From contig JALHNB010000025.1 in assembly GCA_022843745.1 (NCBI GenBank), positions 38,245 to 102,244 on the forward strand: a stretch of 64,000 bases of DNA. Reading direction: 5' to 3'. The position numbers and the translations under genes are program-made. Source of the stretch: Anaerolineae bacterium (lineage in GTDB: Bacteria; Chloroflexota; Anaerolineae; Aggregatilineales; Phototrophicaceae). Shown here in pieces: positions 16,150 to 25,713 of the stretch (positions within the stretch are counted from its first letter, which is position 1; each line of letters begins with the position of its first letter). A model generated the notes under the pieces. The model was given only the letters and a program-made list of their open reading frames with translations. It ran no database searches and had not been told where the DNA came from.

Positions 16150-17388
16150 ATGAACCTGAAAGCGCAACCTCAATCCACCAATCTGACTTTTATCACCTCT
16201 CAGTGCTACTTTTTCACATCGGAATCCGTTTCTGAGGGGCATCCTGATAAAATGTGCGACCAGATTTCCGACGCAGTTCTGGATGCGATTCTGGAGCAGG
16301 ACGCCAATGCCCGCGTCGCCTGCGAAGTCGCCACGACTACCGGCCTGGTCGTCGTGATTGGTGAAATCACCACCAGCGCCTATGTTGATATTCAGCAGAT
16401 TGTGCGCGATACAGTAACGGAAATTGGCTATACCGACGGCTCTTACGGCTTTGATGCCAATACCTGCGGCGTAATGGTATCCCTTCATGAACAGTCGGCA
16501 GATATTGCCCAGGGCGTAAACAAGGCGCTCGAAGCCCGCGAAGGCAAAATGTCGGAAGAAGAGATCGATGCTACTGGTGCGGGCGATCAGGGTATGATGA
16601 TCGGCTTTGCCTGCGATGAAACCGAAGAACTCATGCCGCTGACGATTTCGCTGGCGCATAAGCTCACACGCGCACTGGCTGACGCTCGTAAACGCGGCAT
16701 ACTGACCTGGCTGCGCCCTGACGCGAAGAGTCAGGTGACGGTTCAGTATGAATATGGAGTGCCGAAGCGTGTCGATACCGTCGTTATTTCGACACAACAC
16801 GCGCCAGAAATTTCACAAGAAGATATTCGCGCACAGATCATCGAGCACATTATCAAGCCCATCGTCCCCGCCCATCTGCTGGACAATGGAACACGCATTT
16901 TTGTAAATCCGACTGGACGCTTCGTTACGGGCGGGCCACTGGGTGACGCTGGCCTGACGGGTCGCAAGATTATTGTCGATACCTATGGTGGCGTGGCGCG
17001 TCATGGTGGCGGCGCGTTCTCCGGCAAAGACCCGACGAAAGTTGACCGCAGCGCTGCATATATGGCACGTTATGTCGCCAAGAATGTGGTCGCGGCAGGG
17101 CTTGCAAAACGCTTCGAGCTTCAGATTTCCTACGCGATTGGTGTCGCGCAGCCAACCTCAGTAGCTGTCGAGACGTTTGGGACAGGTGCTGTTCCTGATG
17201 ATGTGATTGAAAATCTCATTCGCAAGCATTTTGACCTGCGTCCAGCAGCAATTATTCGCGATCTGAACCTGCGCCGCCCGATTTATAAGCAGGTGGCGGC
17301 TTACGGACATTTCGGACGCAATGAGCTGGATGTTCCTTGGGAGCGCACCGACAAGGCTGATACGCTGCGCCGCGAGGCGGGGCTGTAA
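16150..17388 (+). CDS. metK: S-adenosylmethionine synthetase
   Basis: 412 residues. [30 protein letters not shown], and [16 protein letters not shown] are the family motifs for ATP and methionine binding. It makes SAM from ATP and methionine. I chose ATG 16150, because an in-frame ATG at 16069 lies inside the riboswitch and upstream of the terminator. The start has GGAG rather far (15 bases) upstream. The first ~15 residues before the core are a short extension. Expression is predicted to fall when SAM is abundant. Confidence 0.97.
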   Translation: MNLKAQPQSTNLTFITSQCYFFTSESVSEGHPDKMCDQISDAVLDAILEQDANARVACEVATTTGLVVVIGEITTSAYVDIQQIVRDTVTEIGYTDGSYGFDANTCGVMVSLHEQSADIAQGVNKALEAREGKMSEEEIDATGAGDQGMMIGFACDETEELMPLTISLAHKLTRALADARKRGILTWLRPDAKSQVTVQYEYGVPKRVDTVVISTQHAPEISQEDIRAQIIEHIIKPIVPAHLLDNGTRIFVNPTGRFVTGGPLGDAGLTGRKIIVDTYGGVARHGGGAFSGKDPTKVDRSAAYMARYVAKNVVAAGLAKRFELQISYAIGVAQPTSVAVETFGTGAVPDDVIENLIRKHFDLRPAAIIRDLNLRRPIYKQVAAYGHFGRNELDVPWERTDKADTLRREAGL

Positions 17389-17420
17389 GAAGCCATTAGC
17401 TTTTAGCGGAAAGAAATGTG

Positions 17421-17449
17421 AAGGGCGGCCTGCGGGTCGCTCTTTTTTA
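17421..17449 (+). terminator. Terminator after metK
   Basis: AGGGCG and CGCTCT pair around an inner GC-rich stem and are followed by TTTTTT. Confidence 0.7.
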
Positions 17450-17500
17450 TTGCGTTGTTGGTTATAATAAAATTGATGTTAAGCGATAAGGGCTAATTCT

Positions 17501-18046
17501 ATGATCGACCAAACTCGCATACGTATGACCGCAGACGAATATCTCGCCTTGCCGGAGTCGAGCAATTTTGAGGAACTTATCAATGGAGAACTTATCATGA
17601 CTCCACTCCCTTTAACCGCGCATCAGGAAATCAACGGAAATGTGTATTTCCTGGTGAGAGGCTTGATCCCAAATGGTAAGGTTTTTCATCCTCCGACTGG
17701 CGTTTATTTTGATGATAACAATATTCCTGAGCCGGACATCGTGTGGGTAGCGGAAAATAGTCGTTGCAAGATTGGCGAGAAATTGCTGGAAGGCGCGCCA
17801 GATTTAATCGTTGAGATTCTCTCGCCCAGCACCGCGCGTAATGATAAGGTCGAGAAATTTCAGCTTTATGAGAAATTTGGTGTGCCGGAATATTGGATTA
17901 TTGACCCCGTACACAAACTGATCGAAGTATGGGTACTGGATGGCGGGCGATATGTCCTGCAAGGTATGTACGGTGTGGGGGATTCGTTTGATTCAGCAAT
18001 TTTGGGCGGAAAAGCCGTTGTCGTGAAGTTGATTTTTGGCAGTTAA
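17501..18046 (+). CDS. Uma2 family (DUF820) PD-(D/E)XK nuclease-like protein
   Basis: 181 residues. The family pattern is complete: YLALPESSNFEELINGEL, PEPDIVWV, PDLIVEILSPSTARNDKVEK (Asp...Glu-x-Leu plus downstream Lys) and YEKFGVPEYWIIDP. Uma2 proteins have a restriction-endonuclease fold and are abundant, often multicopy, in Cyanobacteria and Chloroflexota; their role is not established. A TATAAT at 17463 could be its -10 box. It has no partner gene: it faces the DnaB-like gene across a shared terminator. Confidence 0.9.
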   Translation: MIDQTRIRMTADEYLALPESSNFEELINGELIMTPLPLTAHQEINGNVYFLVRGLIPNGKVFHPPTGVYFDDNNIPEPDIVWVAENSRCKIGEKLLEGAPDLIVEILSPSTARNDKVEKFQLYEKFGVPEYWIIDPVHKLIEVWVLDGGRYVLQGMYGVGDSFDSAILGGKAVVVKLIFGS

Positions 18047-18053
18047 TCTGAAA

Positions 18054-18084
18054 TGGGGCATGATGAAAAATCGACCATGCCCCA
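18054..18084. terminator. Bidirectional hairpin between convergent genes
   Basis: TGGGGCATG and CATGCCCCA pair perfectly over a 13-base loop. There is no long U-tract on the plus side; on the minus strand the loop contains the only T-run. A related hairpin lies at 22460. Confidence 0.65.
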
Positions 18085-18100
18085 GTGAAGATGCGATTTT

Positions 18101-19282
18101 CTAGCTCTCGATGACCTTGTCATCAATAAGCTGCTGCTGGACTTTCTGGCCTTTGGGGTCGAAGCTGAAGTGCTGACCGTAAAGCTGGAATTCCATATCC
18201 TGCATCGAGCGTCCGGCGCGGTTCTTCTCCACGGTAAACACGACCCAATCGCGGAATTGACGGGCGGTGTACGGGTTAAACGCCACATGATCTTTCGACA
18301 AAATCTGATATTTATTGTTCATGATGATGGCGATGTCAGATTCGTAATCGAGGGCGCTGCTGCCACGCAGGTGGAACAAGTGGATGCGCTTGCTTTTTAA
18401 GCCTTCGCGATCTGCGGCGACAATTGACCAGACAGGTACATCCAATGAGAGCGCAATGTCTTTTAAGCCTTCGACAATCATCGTTACTTTATCATTTTCG
18501 TCGCGTGGGCGTTCCGGGTGAACGGCGATTTTTTGCAGATAATCGACGAAAACCGAGACATTGCCGTTGGTCGCGTCGCAAAGTCGTGCCGTCATTTCTT
18601 TAATCGCGCGGAGTGTCGTCACGGCGGGGCTGGCCTTGACCAGGATCAGCCGATCTGCATAGCGTGTCATGCGTCCTAATGCCGGGGCGGTCTTGGGATT
18701 ATCACGCAGAATTGCCTGGAGTGATCCCGCGCCACCGTCGCGTCCCATAAATTCTTTGGCACGCTGGGCGACGATAATCTGATAGAGGTCGCGCAGTTTG
18801 ACACCGCGATTCAGATCAATTTCTGGCGGATTCACGCTTTCCATACACAACAGACGGTGCATTAAGTGTGTTTCGGTATGTTCGTAAGAAAGGTAGAACG
18901 CATATTGGTCAGGCCGCATGGCAATATTGCGTGCGATTTGCAGGGTTGCAATCGTTTTGCCAATTCCTTGCGCACCACCTAACAGAATGAGTTCGGTCTT
19001 ACGGAGGCCGCCACCAATAAATCCGTCCAACGGGTCAAAACCGGTTGGCATGGGAACATAGTCCACCAGATCGCCACGTACTACACGATCATTGGCTTCG
19101 TTTAGAACCTGGGTCAATGTGCGAGGCATATGCGCGCTGCCACGAGGCACAGCGCCGCCTTGAGCATTGGGCTTGGCTGGAGCAGGGCGTGCCTGGGGCG
19201 GCGGTGGAGCCTGATACGGCGGGTCGTTGGAATTGTCCGCCTCAAAGTCGGGAAGGTCATCAGTAAAACGTCGGGTCGACAT
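18101..19282 (-). CDS. DnaB-like helicase core domain protein without the DnaB N-terminal domain
   Basis: 393 residues. The C-terminal ~320 residues are a RecA-like DnaB helicase domain: Walker A GGAQGIGKT, Walker B VFVDYLQKI, LRGSSALDYESDIAIIM and the arginine-finger motif VEKNRAGR. In place of the primase-binding DnaB-N domain there is a ~55-residue acidic and Pro-rich leader (PPYQAPPPPQARPAPAKP). It may be a RadA/KaiC/DnaB-family ATPase acting on DNA, but it is probably not the main replicative helicase. It is divergent from the sigma factor gene. Confidence 0.8.
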   Translation of the reverse strand: MSTRRFTDDLPDFEADNSNDPPYQAPPPPQARPAPAKPNAQGGAVPRGSAHMPRTLTQVLNEANDRVVRGDLVDYVPMPTGFDPLDGFIGGGLRKTELILLGGAQGIGKTIATLQIARNIAMRPDQYAFYLSYEHTETHLMHRLLCMESVNPPEIDLNRGVKLRDLYQIIVAQRAKEFMGRDGGAGSLQAILRDNPKTAPALGRMTRYADRLILVKASPAVTTLRAIKEMTARLCDATNGNVSVFVDYLQKIAVHPERPRDENDKVTMIVEGLKDIALSLDVPVWSIVAADREGLKSKRIHLFHLRGSSALDYESDIAIIMNNKYQILSKDHVAFNPYTARQFRDWVVFTVEKNRAGRSMQDMEFQLYGQHFSFDPKGQKVQQQLIDDKVIES

Positions 19283-19612
19283 GCCCTTTTCCTTGAAAAT
19301 TCGCTTGGCCGATTATTTTGTTCAAACTTATCATAACCTCATCATACTCACACTACGCTAACAGCGCAATTAGGGAATGTTTGGTCTCCATGAAGCTTGC
19401 GTTTTCTTAATGAAGTTTTGATTAACAAAGATTACGGATATTTAATACTTATGCCCCTCGTTAATCTTTTCTCAAGTCTCTGCTTATGCTGTATTTATTC
19501 ACAAACATATAAAAATCATGATAGAATGTTTTCAGCACTCGTTGCCGTTGTCTTGTTACGGAACAAAACAACGCGGAAACCGCCCGTCACCGTATCGGAG
19601 GTATAGAAAAAC
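19283..19612. other. 330-bp intergenic region upstream of the sigma factor gene
   Basis: AT-rich, no convincing gene. It separates divergent genes and should hold promoters for both. The only sites I can point to are a possible sigma-70 promoter (19498-19527) and the SD GGAGG at about 19597. Confidence 0.6.
19498..19527 (+). promoter_or_regulatory. Possible sigma-70 promoter for the primary sigma factor gene
   Basis: TTCACA (19498-19503), 18-bp spacer, TAGAAT (19522-19527), about 85 bp before the start codon. Confidence 0.4.
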
Positions 19613-20785
19613 GTGATACAGGAACTCATGAACAGGGCCGACCAGCGCGGCTATCTCACTTTCGACGACGTTCTTGAAGTACTAGATGAAGATGGAGATG
19701 ATATAACAACGCTCGAAACGGTACTTTATGAATTAGACGAACTCGGCATCGAGATACGTCAGGAAAGTGAAGCCACCTCCCGCTTAGGCTCTGTTGAAGA
19801 TCACGAAATTGAGTTTGAACCCGACGAAATGCCCCAAGACCCCGGAATCGGCGACATCAATGCCGTTTCCGCTGATGATCCGGTTGGCCTCTACTTCCGC
19901 CAGATGGCGCAAGAACCCCTCCTCACTGCTCAAGAAGAAATCGAACTCGCCAAAAGAATTGAATACGGTAAAGACGCACAGGATTGTCTGGCGCGACCAA
20001 ATGCCCAGGAAATTTACAACGAGGCTGCTGTCACCCGTCTTCAACGCCTGGTTTACGATGGTCAGGCTGCTCGCGAACACCTCGGACGTGCGAATACTCG
20101 TCTCGTGGTCAGTATCGCGAAACGCTACATGGGACAGGGTTTGCCGTTTCCCGATCTGATTCAGGAAGGCAATGTTGGTCTGATGCGCGCTGTTGATAAA
20201 TATGATTACAAGCGTGGCAACCGCTTCAGCACCTATGCAACCTGGTGGATTCGGCAAGCGATCACCCGCGCACTGGCGCAAAAAACCCGCACCATCCGCA
20301 TTCCGCTGCACATGACCGAGCGCATTCGCCAGATGTACCGTATGGCGCAGTCACTTGAGCAAAACCTGGGTCGCCGCCCAACTCCTGAAGAAATTGCCTA
20401 CGAGATGGACTTGCCAACCGACAGCGTGCGCAGCATGATGGATGCCAGCCAACACGCGATTGCGCTGGAACGTCCGGTGGGTGATGATGGTGACAGTGAA
20501 TTTGGCGATTTTATTGAAGATCAAGACTCCCCAAGCCCCGTCGAAGCAGCCACGCAGCATTTATTACAAGAAACCATTGAAGAAGTCTTGAGCGAACTCA
20601 CGCCCCGCCAGAGTCACATTTTGCGCTTACGCTTTGGGCTGGGTGGTGGTGAACCGCACACGCTCGAAGAAATTGCCAATAAATTTGGCCTCAGCCGTGA
20701 GCGTATTCGTCAGCTTGAAAAAGAAGCCCTCCGCCGCCTGCGCCACCCGCGCCTGGCACATAATCTGCGCGATTATCTGGGCTAG
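19613..20785 (+). CDS. rpoD: Primary sigma factor of RNA polymerase (sigma-70, RpoD/SigA)
   Basis: 390 residues. A short N-terminal acidic region resembles sigma 1.1 (GYLTFDDVLEVLDED). Region 1.2 follows (DPVGLYFRQMAQEPLLTAQE), then region 2 (FPDLIQEGNVGLMRAVDKYD, FSTYATWWIRQAI), region 3 (TRTIRIPLHMTERI) and region 4 (LTPRQSHILRLRFGL, SRERIRQLEKEALRRLR). This set marks a group 1 sigma that recognises TTGACA/TATAAT promoters. GTG 19613 is preceded by GGAGG at 11 bases. Followed by a clear terminator, so probably a single-gene transcript. Confidence 0.93.
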   Translation: MIQELMNRADQRGYLTFDDVLEVLDEDGDDITTLETVLYELDELGIEIRQESEATSRLGSVEDHEIEFEPDEMPQDPGIGDINAVSADDPVGLYFRQMAQEPLLTAQEEIELAKRIEYGKDAQDCLARPNAQEIYNEAAVTRLQRLVYDGQAAREHLGRANTRLVVSIAKRYMGQGLPFPDLIQEGNVGLMRAVDKYDYKRGNRFSTYATWWIRQAITRALAQKTRTIRIPLHMTERIRQMYRMAQSLEQNLGRRPTPEEIAYEMDLPTDSVRSMMDASQHAIALERPVGDDGDSEFGDFIEDQDSPSPVEAATQHLLQETIEEVLSELTPRQSHILRLRFGLGGGEPHTLEEIANKFGLSRERIRQLEKEALRRLRHPRLAHNLRDYLG

Positions 20786-20822
20786 AAGCAGGGACATACA
20801 ATTTAATAGTCTGTTATTTCAG

Positions 20823-20845
20823 CCGGGCGTCATTGCCCGGTTTTT
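20823..20845 (+). terminator. Intrinsic terminator after the sigma factor gene
   Basis: CCGGGC and GCCCGG pair over a 6-base loop and are followed by TTTTT. Confidence 0.9.
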
Positions 20846-20975
20846 CATACTTAAATTGGGTAAATATAGGAATAAATTGGGTTAGAATGGCGATTGACCC
20901 TCGATTTCCGTAAAGCCTATAATTAACAACGAAGATGGTCATTTATCTACAGAGCAAACAGCAAAGGAAAAGAAA

Positions 20976-21920
20976 ATGGCAGGCCCCAAGTATGCGTTCT
21001 TTAAAGGTCAGATTGTTCCTATTGAAGATGCGAAAATCAGCGTGATGACTCACGCACTGCATTATGGCACCGGGGTTTTTGCCGGGATGCGCGCTTATTG
21101 GAATGAAGAAGAAGAACAGCTTTATATTTTCCGCCCCTACGATCATTTCGAGCGTTTGCTGCAATCCGGTTCGCTGATGCGTATGAAGCTCGATTTTACG
21201 CCTGAAAAGCTTCTGGGGATTTTGACTGATCTGCTGCGAAGTGAAAACTACAGCGAAAACTCATATATCCGCCCGTTGGCCTATAAATCGCAGGAGACTC
21301 TGGGAATCAGCCTGCACGATATCGCGGATGACCTGACGATTATGGCGTTCCCGGTGGGTAACTTTGTTATCACCGACAAAGGCGCACATCTGTGTGTTTC
21401 TGGCTGGCGGCGGGTTGACGATAATGCGATTCCCGCGCGTGGCAAGGTTACGGGCGCTTATGCCAACTCGACGCTGATTAAGAGCGATGCGCTGTTGGCA
21501 GGTTTTGACGATGCGCTGATTCTCAACCAGGATGGTCACGTGGCGGAAGCCAGCGGCGCAAACGTCATGATTATCCGCAAGGGTGTTGTGATTACGCCGC
21601 CGATTAACGCCAATGTGTTGGAAGGCATTGTTCGTCGTTCGCTGATTCAACTGCTGCAAGACGAAATGGGCATTGAAGTACAGGAACGCAATGTTGATCG
21701 CACAGAAGTTTATATTGCCGATGAGATTTATTTATGCGGCACAGGCGCTCAGGTTGCGCCCGTTACACACGTCGATCATCGCCCGGTTGGTACAGGGGAA
21801 GTCGGCCCGATCACGCGTGAACTTCGTGAATTGTTCTTTAAAGTTGTCACCGGGCGTGTTCCTAAATATCGCGACTGGCTTTCACCAGTTTACAGCGCCG
21901 AGCAGATTGCGTCCCGGTAG
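20976..21920 (+). CDS. ilvE: Branched-chain amino acid aminotransferase
   Basis: 314 residues, fold-type IV PLP enzyme. HALHYGTGVFAGMRAY and YIRPLAYKS near the start, catalytic Lys157 in ARGKVTGAYANS, AEASGANVMII, and the YLCGTGAQVAPV end motif. It transfers the amino group to and from Leu, Ile and Val keto acids. AAGGA precedes the ATG. It is followed 42 bp later by a UspA gene on the same strand. Confidence 0.95.
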   Translation: MAGPKYAFFKGQIVPIEDAKISVMTHALHYGTGVFAGMRAYWNEEEEQLYIFRPYDHFERLLQSGSLMRMKLDFTPEKLLGILTDLLRSENYSENSYIRPLAYKSQETLGISLHDIADDLTIMAFPVGNFVITDKGAHLCVSGWRRVDDNAIPARGKVTGAYANSTLIKSDALLAGFDDALILNQDGHVAEASGANVMIIRKGVVITPPINANVLEGIVRRSLIQLLQDEMGIEVQERNVDRTEVYIADEIYLCGTGAQVAPVTHVDHRPVGTGEVGPITRELRELFFKVVTGRVPKYRDWLSPVYSAEQIASR

Positions 21921-21962
21921 AAACAGGGATTTCTCCCGTTACACGCAAGCAAAGGAGATATG

Positions 21963-22451
21963 ATGTTAAAGCATGTTCTCGTACCACTGGATGGGTCGGA
22001 ACTTTCTGAGAGAGCGATTGAACACGTCAAGCGTTTGATCGGCCCAGAGACTGAAATTACGCTGTTGGTGGCAGTTGATTCGCCGGAATATATTGCTTAC
22101 AGCATGTATGGATCGGCACCGGGTGCATCCGTAGCACCTATGACACCGACGTTTGATTATCAATCCCTGTCCGCCGAAATGACTTCCCAGTCGCGAACTT
22201 ATCTTGAGCGCATTGCCTCAGATTTGAAACAGGCAGGCTACAAAGTGCATCAATCCGTTGAGACAGGATTGCCTGCGGAACTGATTGTTGAGACTGCGCA
22301 GAAATTGGGCGTTGACGCGATTGTCATGTCTACGCATGGTCGTTCTGGCCTGAGCCGCTGGATACTCGGCAGTGTGACCAGTAAAGTGTTGAGTGCTGCA
22401 CCTTGCCCGGTGTACGTTATCCCGCGCGAAAAATCGACTCACGAAGGTTAA
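21963..22451 (+). CDS. Universal stress protein (UspA family)
   Basis: 162 residues from the second of two adjacent ATGs, which is five bases from GGAG; the first ATG at 21960 is too close. It has the Usp fold: HVLVPLDGSELSERAIEHV at the N-terminus and the ATP-binding type end VMSTHGRSGLSRWILGSV with a G-x9-GS pattern, then APCPVYVIP. Such proteins bind ATP and help cells survive starvation or stress. It may be cotranscribed with ilvE. Confidence 0.93.
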   Translation: MLKHVLVPLDGSELSERAIEHVKRLIGPETEITLLVAVDSPEYIAYSMYGSAPGASVAPMTPTFDYQSLSAEMTSQSRTYLERIASDLKQAGYKVHQSVETGLPAELIVETAQKLGVDAIVMSTHGRSGLSRWILGSVTSKVLSAAPCPVYVIPREKSTHEG

Positions 22452-22459
22452 TGAAACTA

Positions 22460-22492
22460 TATGGGGCATGGCACCCGCCACGCCCCATATTT
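22460..22492. terminator. Hairpin terminator between UspA and DoxX genes
   Basis: TATGGGGC and GCCCCATA pair, with TGG/CCA extending the stem inside; TTTTG follows on the plus strand. Its outer stem resembles the hairpin at 18054. Confidence 0.75.
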
Positions 22493-22497
22493 TGTGT

Positions 22498-23016
22498 CTA
22501 ATTTTGAAGCTTGTTCTGCCTCAATACGGTTGGATCATCAACTAACCTGCCGCCACGCACCGTTGAGCCAATCACGAGTGCTGCGCCGATAAGAACCAGA
22601 TTCTTGACGATGTATTGACCTTCCAGCGTCAACGCGAATGGAAACTGTATGAATACGAGGTCGGGACGCAGGAAAACGGGTGATATTGTCCCCGGCATTT
22701 GCAAAAACAGCAGCAGAATGGTCAGGCGCATGAATTTGCCCGCGATAAACCCTAAACCGATTGCCATTTCCCAGATCGCGAGGAAAGGCAAAAAGAGATT
22801 CATCGGTAAAAATGTAATCGACTCGCGAATAAGGTTTTCAGCAGGACTTAACCCTGGCACCAGTTTGAGCGCACCGAACCAGAAAAAAACAACCCCCATG
22901 GAAATCCGCAAAAATGTGATCCCATAGGTCGCCATGAGGTGAGTGATTTGTATGTCGATGCGGTCAAATGTCTGTTGAAACCCCGTCTTCGGTTCATTGT
23001 GTGTTTCGAGATTCAT
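22498..23016 (-). CDS. DoxX family membrane protein
   Basis: 172 residues with four hydrophobic helices. The first carries FLRISMGVVFFWFGALKLVPG, the DoxX/DUF417-type opening; the others are regularly spaced. Function of these small quinone-pathway-like membrane proteins is mostly unknown. ATG 23016 is chosen because GGAG lies seven bases upstream; a TTG at 23019 would add one residue. It is divergent from the orphan ABC ATPase. Confidence 0.8.
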   Translation of the reverse strand: MNLETHNEPKTGFQQTFDRIDIQITHLMATYGITFLRISMGVVFFWFGALKLVPGLSPAENLIRESITFLPMNLFLPFLAIWEMAIGLGFIAGKFMRLTILLLFLQMPGTISPVFLRPDLVFIQFPFALTLEGQYIVKNLVLIGAALVIGSTVRGGRLVDDPTVLRQNKLQN

Positions 23017-23252
23017 CAAATTGCTCCCTTAAATCTGTGTGTTTTCGTGAAAAATTACACAAACATGGTTTCATTATAGCAAAGCTTGAAAGCGATAATC
23101 ATAACCATTGCATTAAGAAATCAGCTTGTAGCGATCCCTGCCCAAGCCGTATAATGAATTTTAGTCATGTCTTAGAAACTCTTATTGCGCTCATGCGTAT
23201 TGATATGAGAATAGTCTCTGTGTGTTCATGATTGAAGAAACGAGAATTTGGT

Positions 23253-23966
23253 ATGGCAAATAACAACGTGGTCATTCGCGTACAAGGGTTGGCTAAAGAA
23301 CTGCCGATGGGCAAAGTCACCGTTCACGCCCTGCGCGGTGTCGATATGGAAATTTACGCGAATGAAATGGTGAGCATCGTAGGGCCTTCCGGCAGTGGCA
23401 AAAGCACACTGCTGGGGTTGATCGGTGGGTTGGATACGCCTACAAAAGGCAAAATCGAGATCGACGGCGTGGACATCACGCGCATGAACGAGGATCAGCT
23501 TACAGAAATACGCAACGAAAAAATTGGTTTTATATTCCAGTTTTTCAATCTGATTCCAACATTAACGGCGCTCGAAAATGTTGCGCTGCCGATTCAGTTC
23601 GCTCGTAAGCCACAGTTTAAACCCGAAAAACGCGCTAAGGAACTGCTCACTCTGCTGGGATTGGGAGACCGCCTGCGCCATCGTCCTTCCGAGCTTTCCG
23701 GTGGGCAGCAGCAGCGTGTCGCCATCGCGCGTGCGTTAGCCAATAATCCTCCCTTACTCCTCGCCGATGAGCCGACAGGCAACCTGGATTCTGAAGCGGG
23801 TAAAATCGTGCTGGATGCGCTAAAGCAGATTCAAAAAGAGTCTGGAACAACAGTGGTTATCGTCACGCACGACCCCGATCTGGCGGAATTTACAGACCGT
23901 ACCATTACACTGGTAGACGGTGAAATCCACAAGGATGGATTGAAAAAACAAATATTTGAAGCGTAA
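23253..23966 (+). CDS. ABC transporter ATP-binding protein (MacB/LolD family), no adjacent permease
   Basis: 237 residues. Walker [12 protein letters not shown]-loop [18 protein letters not shown], signature [15 protein letters not shown], Walker [16 protein letters not shown], and the H-loop VIVTHD. The MacB/LolD type normally pairs with FtsX-like permeases in lipoprotein, peptide or antibiotic export. No such permease is next to it: the neighbours are DoxX and a VWA-FHA gene. ATG 23253 is preferred over a TTG at 23232. It could serve a permease encoded elsewhere. Confidence 0.92.
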   Translation: MANNNVVIRVQGLAKELPMGKVTVHALRGVDMEIYANEMVSIVGPSGSGKSTLLGLIGGLDTPTKGKIEIDGVDITRMNEDQLTEIRNEKIGFIFQFFNLIPTLTALENVALPIQFARKPQFKPEKRAKELLTLLGLGDRLRHRPSELSGGQQQRVAIARALANNPPLLLADEPTGNLDSEAGKIVLDALKQIQKESGTTVVIVTHDPDLAEFTDRTITLVDGEIHKDGLKKQIFEA

Positions 23967-24054
23967 TTTTTGCCCGCGAAACTATCTCAATTATAGCGGT
24001 CTGTGCTAAAATACAGGCACGGCAACGAAGCAAGATCAGACGGGAAGTTTAATT

Positions 24055-25674
24055 ATGCGGGCAGATTTCGTACTTGATTATGATGTGCTGACGGTTCAAC
24101 AACCACACAAGCTCTATCTTGTTGCGCGTCTTACGGCTGGCCCTGCTCCCGACGATCATCAACGCCGTCCGTTGAATCTTGGCGTAGTTATCGACCGGAG
24201 TGGCTCGATGGCCGGGGATAAACTGGACTATACGCGCCAGGCCGCCCAATTTCTCGTCCAAAATCTCAGCACCCGCGATATTCTCTCCATCGTCCTCTAC
24301 AACGACCACATTGAAACCCTCATTCAGCCCGAACCCGTCCAGCATAAAGACATGATCTCGCAGAAGATCGCCAATATTAAATCCAGCGGTACGACTAACC
24401 TCAGCGGCGGTTGGCTGGAAGGCGCTAATCACGTCACTGTCAACCAGAGCAGCGATTATCTGAACCGCGTCATTCTGATGACGGATGGACTGGCGAACCG
24501 AGGCATTATTGATGCAGATAAGCTGGTCGCGCTGGGTAAGCAAAAATTTGAAGGCGGTATCAGCACGACGACAATGGGACTTGGCTCGGATTTTAATGAG
24601 GATTTGCTGATTTCGATTGCCAATGCCAGCGGTGGCGCATTTTATTTTATCGAAAGTCCGGAAGTCGCCCCGCTGATTTTTCAGGAAGAGCTGCGCGGTT
24701 TGCTGAGTGTCATTGGTCAGAATCTTGTCATCACTCTGGAATTAACAGGGCATGTATCGAATGTTGCTCAGTTGAACGCTTATCCGGCGACGATTGATGG
24801 CAAACGTGCAGCGTTCCGGCTGGGCGATGTATTTGGCGAAGAAGTGAAGACGCTGGCTCTCGAACTGACTGTGCCTGCTTTACAACATGTGGGTGAGAAA
24901 CAGATTGCCACGCTGCGCTTTGATTATGATGAACTGACGGAAAATGGCGCTGAACATCGTGTCCTGGAAATGCCTGTCATCGTAAATATTGCGCCGGAAG
25001 GCCAGCAGCCTGTCCTCGCTAACCCGGATGTGAGTCAATCTGTTCTGCTCCTGAAATCAGCTCAAGCGCGGCGGGATGCGGTTCAAGAGGCCGACCAGGG
25101 GAATTATGAGGGTGCATCCCAGTTGCTGCGTCAGGCTGCCGTCGCGATTGAAAAAGCCGGACTCGATGACGCAGAACTGGAAGAGGAACGATCTGCGCTT
25201 CTCAAACAGGCCGAGGAAATGGAGCGCGGCACCGAAACCTATAACGAATTTAGCCGCAAGATGATGTCCACGCAGGCCATTTATACAATGACGGACAGAC
25301 ATGGCAGCACACAAGCGATGCGTGTCCGTGAACTTGAGCGTTTATTAAAAGAACAACAGCCTGTTGCAGTACCCGTTGAGAAGAAAAAATCGGGGGTTAT
25401 GCCAAAAACCGTGACTTGGAATGATAAAACATTCCCATTGGAAGGCGAATTGATTCGCATTGGCCGCGCACCGCAAAACGAGATCGTGATTAAAGTGAAT
25501 GGTGTGTCGCGTTTTCACTGTCAGATCAAACGCGAGGCAAACAGCCTCTTAATTGAAGACCTGAGCAGCACGAATGGCACACTGGTGGATGGTCAACTGC
25601 TTCAGAAGCCTTACGCGCTGAACGCAGGTGATGAAGTTTACATCTGTAATGAAAAACTGATATTCCACGCTTAA
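24055..25674 (+). CDS. VWA and FHA domain protein
   Basis: 539 residues. Residues ~40-210 form a von Willebrand A domain with an intact MIDAS site (IDRSGSM, then the Thr in SSGTTNL and LMTDGLANRG). A beta domain and a helical, charged region (~330-430) follow. The C-terminal ~85 residues are an FHA domain (IRIGRAPQNEIVI, VSRFHCQI, DLSSTNGTLVDG) that would bind a phospho-threonine partner. There is no signal peptide. It may link a Ser/Thr kinase signal to a protein complex, but no kinase is nearby. Confidence 0.92.
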   Translation: MRADFVLDYDVLTVQQPHKLYLVARLTAGPAPDDHQRRPLNLGVVIDRSGSMAGDKLDYTRQAAQFLVQNLSTRDILSIVLYNDHIETLIQPEPVQHKDMISQKIANIKSSGTTNLSGGWLEGANHVTVNQSSDYLNRVILMTDGLANRGIIDADKLVALGKQKFEGGISTTTMGLGSDFNEDLLISIANASGGAFYFIESPEVAPLIFQEELRGLLSVIGQNLVITLELTGHVSNVAQLNAYPATIDGKRAAFRLGDVFGEEVKTLALELTVPALQHVGEKQIATLRFDYDELTENGAEHRVLEMPVIVNIAPEGQQPVLANPDVSQSVLLLKSAQARRDAVQEADQGNYEGASQLLRQAAVAIEKAGLDDAELEEERSALLKQAEEMERGTETYNEFSRKMMSTQAIYTMTDRHGSTQAMRVRELERLLKEQQPVAVPVEKKKSGVMPKTVTWNDKTFPLEGELIRIGRAPQNEIVIKVNGVSRFHCQIKREANSLLIEDLSSTNGTLVDGQLLQKPYALNAGDEVYICNEKLIFHA

Positions 25675-25713
25675 TGGTTGAATGGTTATCTCCTGATTGC
25701 GAGAGGGAAATTT

